A stretch of 37,433 bases of DNA from positions 1 through 37,433 of the forward strand of contig DDQV01000161.1 of the NCBI GenBank assembly GCA_002342785.1, written 5' to 3'. The stretch's first letter is position 1. Each line of letters begins with the position of its first letter. A model generated the notes under the pieces. That model was not told the origin of the DNA. It was given only the letters and a program-made list of their open reading frames with translations, and did not search any database. The position numbers were made by a program, and so were the translations under genes. Origin of the DNA: Fusobacteriaceae bacterium UBA2433 (lineage in GTDB: Bacteria > Fusobacteriota > Fusobacteriia > Fusobacteriales > Fusobacteriaceae). Below, in pieces: positions 34,132 through 37,433 of this stretch.

Positions 34132-34554
34132 TTAGCTTTCTCTATTGTTCCAGAGATTTATCATCTTTAGTAGTTCTACCTGTGTTCCCTTCTTATTTGT
34201 TTTGTATAGTTGATGTATCTCTCTATGAGCTTCATCAGTGAGTGGCATTAAGTTATTAATATCTAAAGACTTACTAATATCATCCTTCACCTCAACGATA
34301 TGATGGACTACTATTCCTCGTTCTATTCTCTTATGCTTTATATAACTCCACAAGCACAACCCATCAAACCTATTTATAACTACTAGCCTTAGCTTTCTCC
34401 ATGCTCTAGACTCATAGAAACTATTGTGTGTCCTTTGATAAGTCGTGTAATAACTATCAGCTTCTTTTTTCGCCTTGCCTTTACATTTGTTGGGACACTC
34501 TTCCCCATATGGATACTTAGTCTTACACTTGTCACAAAATTTCATAAATGCCAT
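34132..34554 (-). CDS. HNH endonuclease
   Basis: 140 residues. An N-terminal zinc-knuckle (CDKCKTKYPYGEECPNKC) precedes the HNH core: SRAWRKLR, then VVHHIVEV (the paired His), DINNLMPLTDEAHREIH (Asn and final His). This phage type sits between replication genes and terminase and is required for packaging in HK97-like phages by cutting with TerL. It starts five bases after the HTH protein gene. Confidence 0.92.
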   Translation of the reverse strand: MAFMKFCDKCKTKYPYGEECPNKCKGKAKKEADSYYTTYQRTHNSFYESRAWRKLRLVVINRFDGLCLWSYIKHKRIERGIVVHHIVEVKDDISKSLDINNLMPLTDEAHREIHQLYKTNKKGTQVELLKMINLWNNRES

Positions 34555-34559
34555 AATAA

Positions 34560-35183
34560 CTACTCCTCATCTAGATACAGTAAAGATTTCTTCTTTTTTA
34601 ATTTATAATCGATATCTTTTGATTTCATATCTAATTTTTGTTTTACTATCTCAAGTTCTGTTTTTATTTTATCTAAATGAAGTTTGGTTTTATCCATAGA
34701 CTGTTTGTGTTTTAGCTCTTCTTCTTTTAGGGCTATCATTTTTCTTTCTTTGAGAGGTAGTACTCCTCTTAATTCTCTTCTCTTATCACCTATCATCATT
34801 GTAGTTTCTACAAGACCTTTTACAGTCCCATCAATTTTAATAGTTAAGTTCCCTTTCAGGTTTTCAATATGTCTAAATATATCTTGATACGGGACTTCCC
34901 CATCTACCACTTCTTGAAATTTAGCAAGAGTTTCATCTTCTTTTCTCATTAATTCTTTTATTCCAATAGTTGCATCTTTCAGAAAAATATCTTTACTTTT
35001 TTTTACTGCTATTTTTATCCCTTTTGAGAATTTAAGCCACTTACCTTTTTTAGACCTAGCTTGTACTGTCTTTTCATGAAACCCATATTTTTTAGAAAGT
35101 TTTACATAAGAGGTATTGGTGGTTTCATATTCTTTTCTAATTTTTTCCCATGTTTCAAAATTTGATTCCATTTTCTCCTCCAA
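34560..35183 (-). CDS. HTH/coiled-coil phage protein, terminase-small-subunit-like
   Basis: 207 residues. An N-terminal helix-turn-helix (SYVKLSKKYGFHEKTVQARS, then KGKWLKF) resembles the start of PBSX XtmA-type small terminases. The remainder is helical, with a long lysine/glutamate coil (LHLDKIKTELEIVKQKLDMK). A P27 small terminase is already present, so this may be a second DNA-binding packaging factor or a regulator. It overlaps none of its neighbours, with five bases to the HNH gene. Confidence 0.6.
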   Translation of the reverse strand: MEEKMESNFETWEKIRKEYETTNTSYVKLSKKYGFHEKTVQARSKKGKWLKFSKGIKIAVKKSKDIFLKDATIGIKELMRKEDETLAKFQEVVDGEVPYQDIFRHIENLKGNLTIKIDGTVKGLVETTMMIGDKRRELRGVLPLKERKMIALKEEELKHKQSMDKTKLHLDKIKTELEIVKQKLDMKSKDIDYKLKKKKSLLYLDEE

Positions 35184-35318
35184 TTCTAAAATTTAAGATA
35201 TAAAACAGATATAAAAACAACTGCGTCTCCTCGTTTTATAAAGGGAATTACCACACTTTTTTTCAATATCATTTCGGTCCAATCCTCTTATTTTATTGGC
35301 ATAGAACCATTTTATGTG

Positions 35319-35337
35319 GTAAGCTATAATAGCTTAC
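35319..35337. repeat. Perfect inverted repeat GTAAGCTA/TAGCTTAC
   Basis: Eight-base arms with a three-base centre, seven bases downstream of the replication protein stop. No T-run follows on the minus strand, so it is not a classical terminator; a protein-binding site or RNA hairpin is possible. The rest of 35184-35343 shows nothing clear. Confidence 0.5.
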
Positions 35338-35343
35338 TGTAAA

Positions 35344-36465
35344 TCAAAATAAATCGAGGTCTTTTACAACCTTTTTTATGTGTTCTAAAGCATCTATTCT
35401 ATTAGTTTTTACAGTTTTAAAATTATTAATTAAACTATTTTTTCGATCATACTTCTCTTGTTTTTTTTCACTAGATTCATTAGCTATCATTTCGAGTTGA
35501 TTATTCCCCCAAATTTCGATAGAATAATCTTTAACAAAATTTTTAATAAATAACCTATCGTGTATCTTTTTATATCTTTTTAAACCCCTTGATAATCTTT
35601 TTACTGACTTATTGAGATTAATTTCTAAATTACTTTCAGTTAGGCCAGATTCAATAATTATTTTTTTAAATATTTTATCTATTACATCTTCTGGGTTTTC
35701 AAGTAGCTCTTCTAAAGTAAGCTTCTTGGTAAAAGTATTCTCTAAACTTTTCCCTTTTAATTTGATTTCAAACCTCAAAAATTCTTTAAATTCTGTAACT
35801 ACTTTTCTAAGATCTGTAAAATTAATCCCTTCAAAATTTTCATTTTTTAAGATCTCTAAAATCTTAGAATAAAAAATTATTGATTTATTTAAAGTCCCAA
35901 AAGTTACACCAGTTCTATTTTTAGATTCATCAAATTGACTGCCTTTTCTAGTAAAATGACCTTTTGTTATATATTTTTTTATAATATTAAAAGTTTGTTC
36001 TAACTTAAAAATAGGTTCGTCTAAAATTATATATTTATTAATTTCAATATATTCTACGATTGATTTCACGCTTATGATTATCCCCATTTCTTTTAGTTCA
36101 TTGAGTGCTCTAGAGAATGAAGCCCCTATAAGTTTTTTATCTCTTACATTTTTTATGTTGTTTCCATATAAGTTTTTAGGTAAATTAATATCTAACTTAC
36201 AATAAAAGTTGCCTTTAAATTTTCCAGTCTTAAAAAAATTAAAAAACGTTCCTTGTACCCTTATATTTCTTAAATCTCTTGTACTTTCTTTTAGATCGTC
36301 ATATTTAATATCTAAACTTATTCGGTCTATCCCAACTTTTAAATATTCTTTATAATTTTTGGGAAACTTTAAACTTTTTATATCTTTACTACCAAATAGT
36401 TCGAAATATAATTTTTCTTGTTCTTCTAAATATTTTTCCCTAAAAAGTTTTTCATAATTGTTCAC
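35344..36465 (-). CDS. Probable rolling-circle replication initiator (phage gpII/X-like)
   Basis: 373 residues. The pattern resembles the filamentous-phage gene II/X replication proteins: VGIDRISLDIKYDD near residue 48, a strand-rich NFYCKLDINLPKNLYGNN near 85-105, GVTFGTLNKSIIFYSKILEI near 185-205 (in gpII the 'vyfG.....ikiYdK' stretch) and FLRFEIKLKGKSLEN near 230-245 ('lRfEv.l'). The first tyrosine of the second motif is a candidate nicking residue. Expected to cut one strand at an origin. No HUH is apparent. Similarity is by eye only; a plasmid Rep or other replication protein is possible. The start is inferred from a GGAGGTGAGG stretch upstream. Confidence 0.5.
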   Translation of the reverse strand: MNNYEKLFREKYLEEQEKLYFELFGSKDIKSLKFPKNYKEYLKVGIDRISLDIKYDDLKESTRDLRNIRVQGTFFNFFKTGKFKGNFYCKLDINLPKNLYGNNIKNVRDKKLIGASFSRALNELKEMGIIISVKSIVEYIEINKYIILDEPIFKLEQTFNIIKKYITKGHFTRKGSQFDESKNRTGVTFGTLNKSIIFYSKILEILKNENFEGINFTDLRKVVTEFKEFLRFEIKLKGKSLENTFTKKLTLEELLENPEDVIDKIFKKIIIESGLTESNLEINLNKSVKRLSRGLKRYKKIHDRLFIKNFVKDYSIEIWGNNQLEMIANESSEKKQEKYDRKNSLINNFKTVKTNRIDALEHIKKVVKDLDLF

Positions 36466-36516
36466 ATACTCATCCTCACCTCCTATTTTTAAAGTTAATT
36501 TTTTCTACATTCAATG

Positions 36517-36572
36517 AAACCCATGAGCGGTATTGCCTGTTATGACGATTAAACCAGCTCAAATTTGGGTTT
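36517..36572 (-). promoter_or_regulatory. Long imperfect hairpin in the leader of the replication gene
   Basis: Stems AAACCCA/TGGGTTT, then TGAGC/GCTCA, then GGT/ACC are stacked with one AATT and one A bulge around a 21-base loop (plus-strand reading). It lies 51 bases before the start of the replication protein gene. It could be a replication origin hairpin for that protein or an RNA control element. Confidence 0.5.
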
Positions 36573-36592
36573 TATTCAAGATAGAAAATAAA

Positions 36593-36629
36593 AAGCCCTG
36601 CATAGTATCTCTACTAAACAGGACTGCTT
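36593..36629 (-). terminator. Terminator after the Com-like gene
   Basis: On the minus strand AAGC-AGT-CCTG pairs with CAGG-GCTT around a nested TAGTA-GAGA-TACTA stem, followed by TTTTT. It starts seven bases after the stop of the Com-like gene. Confidence 0.75.
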
Positions 36630-36635
36630 GAGTCG

Positions 36636-36806
36636 CTAAATTATATCCTTTTGTATCTTTCCTTTTTTTATTGTCCCACAAATTCTACATTGTAATTCAT
36701 AATTTGCAGTAGTTACCTTTGCTTTTGTTTTTATAGTAAATTCTATTTCATCTCTATTAACTATTGCTAATAACTTATTACATTTTTTGCATCTTATTTC
36801 TCTCAT
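36636..36806 (-). CDS. com: Mu Com-like zinc-binding translational regulator
   Basis: 56 residues from ATG 36806, with AAGGAGA three bases upstream. MREIRCKKCNKLLA (Cys6, Cys9) and LQCRICGTIKKGK (Cys40, Cys43) form a four-cysteine zinc knuckle exactly as in the Com family of Mu-like phages. Mu Com is a small RNA-binding protein that remodels a hairpin over the start site of the mom mRNA and so permits its translation. Here no mom-like gene follows; the next gene is the replication protein. It is nine bases behind the 120-residue gene, whose own leader holds a large hairpin. Confidence 0.82.
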   Translation of the reverse strand: MREIRCKKCNKLLAIVNRDEIEFTIKTKAKVTTANYELQCRICGTIKKGKIQKDII

Positions 36807-36815
36807 GGTTCTCCT

Positions 36816-37178
36816 TTATATTAGATCTAAAAGTTCTTTATTTATTGTTTTTAATTTTTCTATTTTTTCTTTACAAACTGTTAACTCATTATCATCTAAT
36901 ACTACTGGTGTTACTTGTTCCTCCAAATGTTTGGGAATTTCTAACTTAGCTATTATTTCATTTTTTTCTTTTAGTTGTGCTTCCAAATCATTTATATATT
37001 CAATTGCACCTAAGGGATCAGTCTTACTTTTTTTTAATTTTCCTCTTTCATATACAACAAAACTTCTAACCTTTCGTTCATCTGCTGGTACTTCTGATAA
37101 AATTTCTTTTGTACTTTTCCCCTTTTTTAAAAGATCCATTATTATTTTTTTTACATTTTCATCAAGCCCTTTACTCAT
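36816..37178 (-). CDS. Phage HTH/coiled-coil protein, 120 residues
   Basis: An N-terminal helical region of HTH type (IIMDLLKKGKSTKEILSEVP, then DERKVRSFVVYERG) is followed by two coils (AIEYINDLEAQLKEKNEIIA; CKEKIEKLKTINKELLDL). No specific family is recognised; a phage transcription regulator is plausible. The ATG is preceded by GGGGGGA. That ribosome binding site can pair with the loop of the hairpin at 37194-37271, so translation may be switched. It is cotranscribed with the Com-like gene nine bases downstream. Confidence 0.65.
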   Translation of the reverse strand: MSKGLDENVKKIIMDLLKKGKSTKEILSEVPADERKVRSFVVYERGKLKKSKTDPLGAIEYINDLEAQLKEKNEIIAKLEIPKHLEEQVTPVVLDDNELTVCKEKIEKLKTINKELLDLI

Positions 37179-37193
37179 ATTAGTCCCCCCATT

Positions 37194-37271
37194 TATATAT
37201 TTGTAGAGAAATTACAACGCTGGGTGTTTTTTAAAGGAGGACCAACATTGCAATGTCTCTATAAATATATA
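37194..37271 (-). promoter_or_regulatory. Large leader hairpin with loop complementary to the downstream Shine-Dalgarno
   Basis: Arms 37242-37271 and 37194-37223 are 30 bases each and match at 25 positions. In the minus-strand RNA three of the five differences become G-U pairs, giving 28 of 30 pairs; on the plus strand only one does. The 18-base loop includes UCCUCCU (plus 37235-37241), which can pair over seven bases with GGGGGGA (ribosome binding site, plus 37184-37190), extendable by two if the top of the stem opens. This is a possible translational pseudoknot switch. Confidence 0.65.
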
Positions 37272-37281
37272 ATAAATAAGA

Positions 37282-37433
37282 TTAGACTCTAGCATAAGCT
37301 AAATAAAAATATTGTACTTTTCCTGTTTTTTTATCTAGTGTAGTACCAAAATCTATTGTATTTTTTTCTAACTTACTGCTATCCAAAGAGGCTAATAAGG
37401 TTTCAAACTCACTTTGATCTTCTTTAATTATAG
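37282..37433 (-). CDS. Phage hypothetical protein, 5' end beyond the window
   Basis: Only the last 49 or so residues are seen (DQSEFETLLASLDSSKLEKN, then GKVQYFYLAYARV and a stop at 37282-37284). The reading is regular and in the same direction as the rest of the prophage. No family can be assigned. Confidence 0.6.
   Translation of the reverse strand, partial: IIKEDQSEFETLLASLDSSKLEKNTIDFGTTLDKKTGKVQYFYLAYARV

Larger units (their letters stand above)
14160..37433 (-). mobile_element. Tailed (myovirus-type) prophage, partial
   Basis: Contiguous leftward genes for DNA processing, terminase, portal, protease, HK97 capsid, connectors, contractile tail, PBSX/Xkd-like baseplate, fibres and lysis, closed by a terminator near 14167-14193. 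The block leaves the window on the right, and neither integrase, repressor nor a repeated attachment site is seen. The left boundary is taken at the last terminator; the genes at 12742-13882 may belong to it as cargo. All structural genes look intact. Confidence 0.9.

Noticed and set aside
37235..37260. Plus-strand AAAGGAGGA followed by ATG at 37253 as a tiny gene
   Set aside because: The frame stops after three codons. The AGGAGG is the complement of the loop in the leader hairpin and is better explained by it.
1..37433. CRISPR array
   Set aside because: No regularly spaced direct repeats were seen in any gap; repeated short motifs are terminators or fibre-gene repeats.

Overview
The window is AT-rich, low-GC bacterial DNA with strong AGGAGG-type ribosome binding sites. 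The style of the host genes (a giant two-ATPase 2-hydroxyacyl-CoA dehydratase activase, MnmA, LysE and MATE transporters, an exported amidohydrolase) fits an anaerobe of the Fusobacteriota, or less likely a Clostridia relative. That placement is inference; no rRNA or other marker here settles it.

Left third (1 to about 11200) is host chromosome. A 1412-residue activase and a 56-residue orphan run rightward. They converge on a bidirectional terminator with a leftward set: amidohydrolase, a 79-residue YD-pattern protein, a LysE-type exporter and mnmA. A MATE transporter (+) and a 97-residue hypothetical (-) follow. tRNA-Leu(GAG) sits behind a perfect consensus promoter at about 11000.

Boundary zone (about 11200-14160) looks accessory: a 5'-truncated IS91-type HUH transposase, an orphan gene whose upstream reading frame stays open, and a small leftward unit (membrane protein; ribbon-helix-helix regulator plus a 195-residue orphan) whose -10 box lies inside a palindromic operator. 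This resembles cargo between a prophage lysis module and an attachment region.

Right two thirds (14160-37433, continuing off the window) is a tailed prophage read leftward. Order of transcription: partial gene; 120-residue HTH/coiled-coil protein; Mu Com-like zinc protein; rolling-circle-type replication initiator; HTH protein; HNH endonuclease; small and large terminase; portal; ClpP-type protease; HK97 capsid; connector genes; sheath; tube; tail chaperone; tape measure; PBSX/XkdP-T-like baseplate; fibres; lysis. The sheath makes it a myovirus. No integrase or lysogeny repressor is in view.

Most unusual points: (1) an imperfect 30-bp-arm RNA hairpin before the 120-residue gene, whose loop can pair with that gene's Shine-Dalgarno sequence, two genes upstream-to-downstream from a Com-like RNA-binding protein; (2) three separate -1 recoding candidates in the late operon (tail chaperone, a baseplate gene at an A11 run, and a lysis-region gene at A AAG GGC); (3) a filamentous-phage gpII-like initiator inside a myovirus; (4) the autoregulated ribbon-helix-helix unit.
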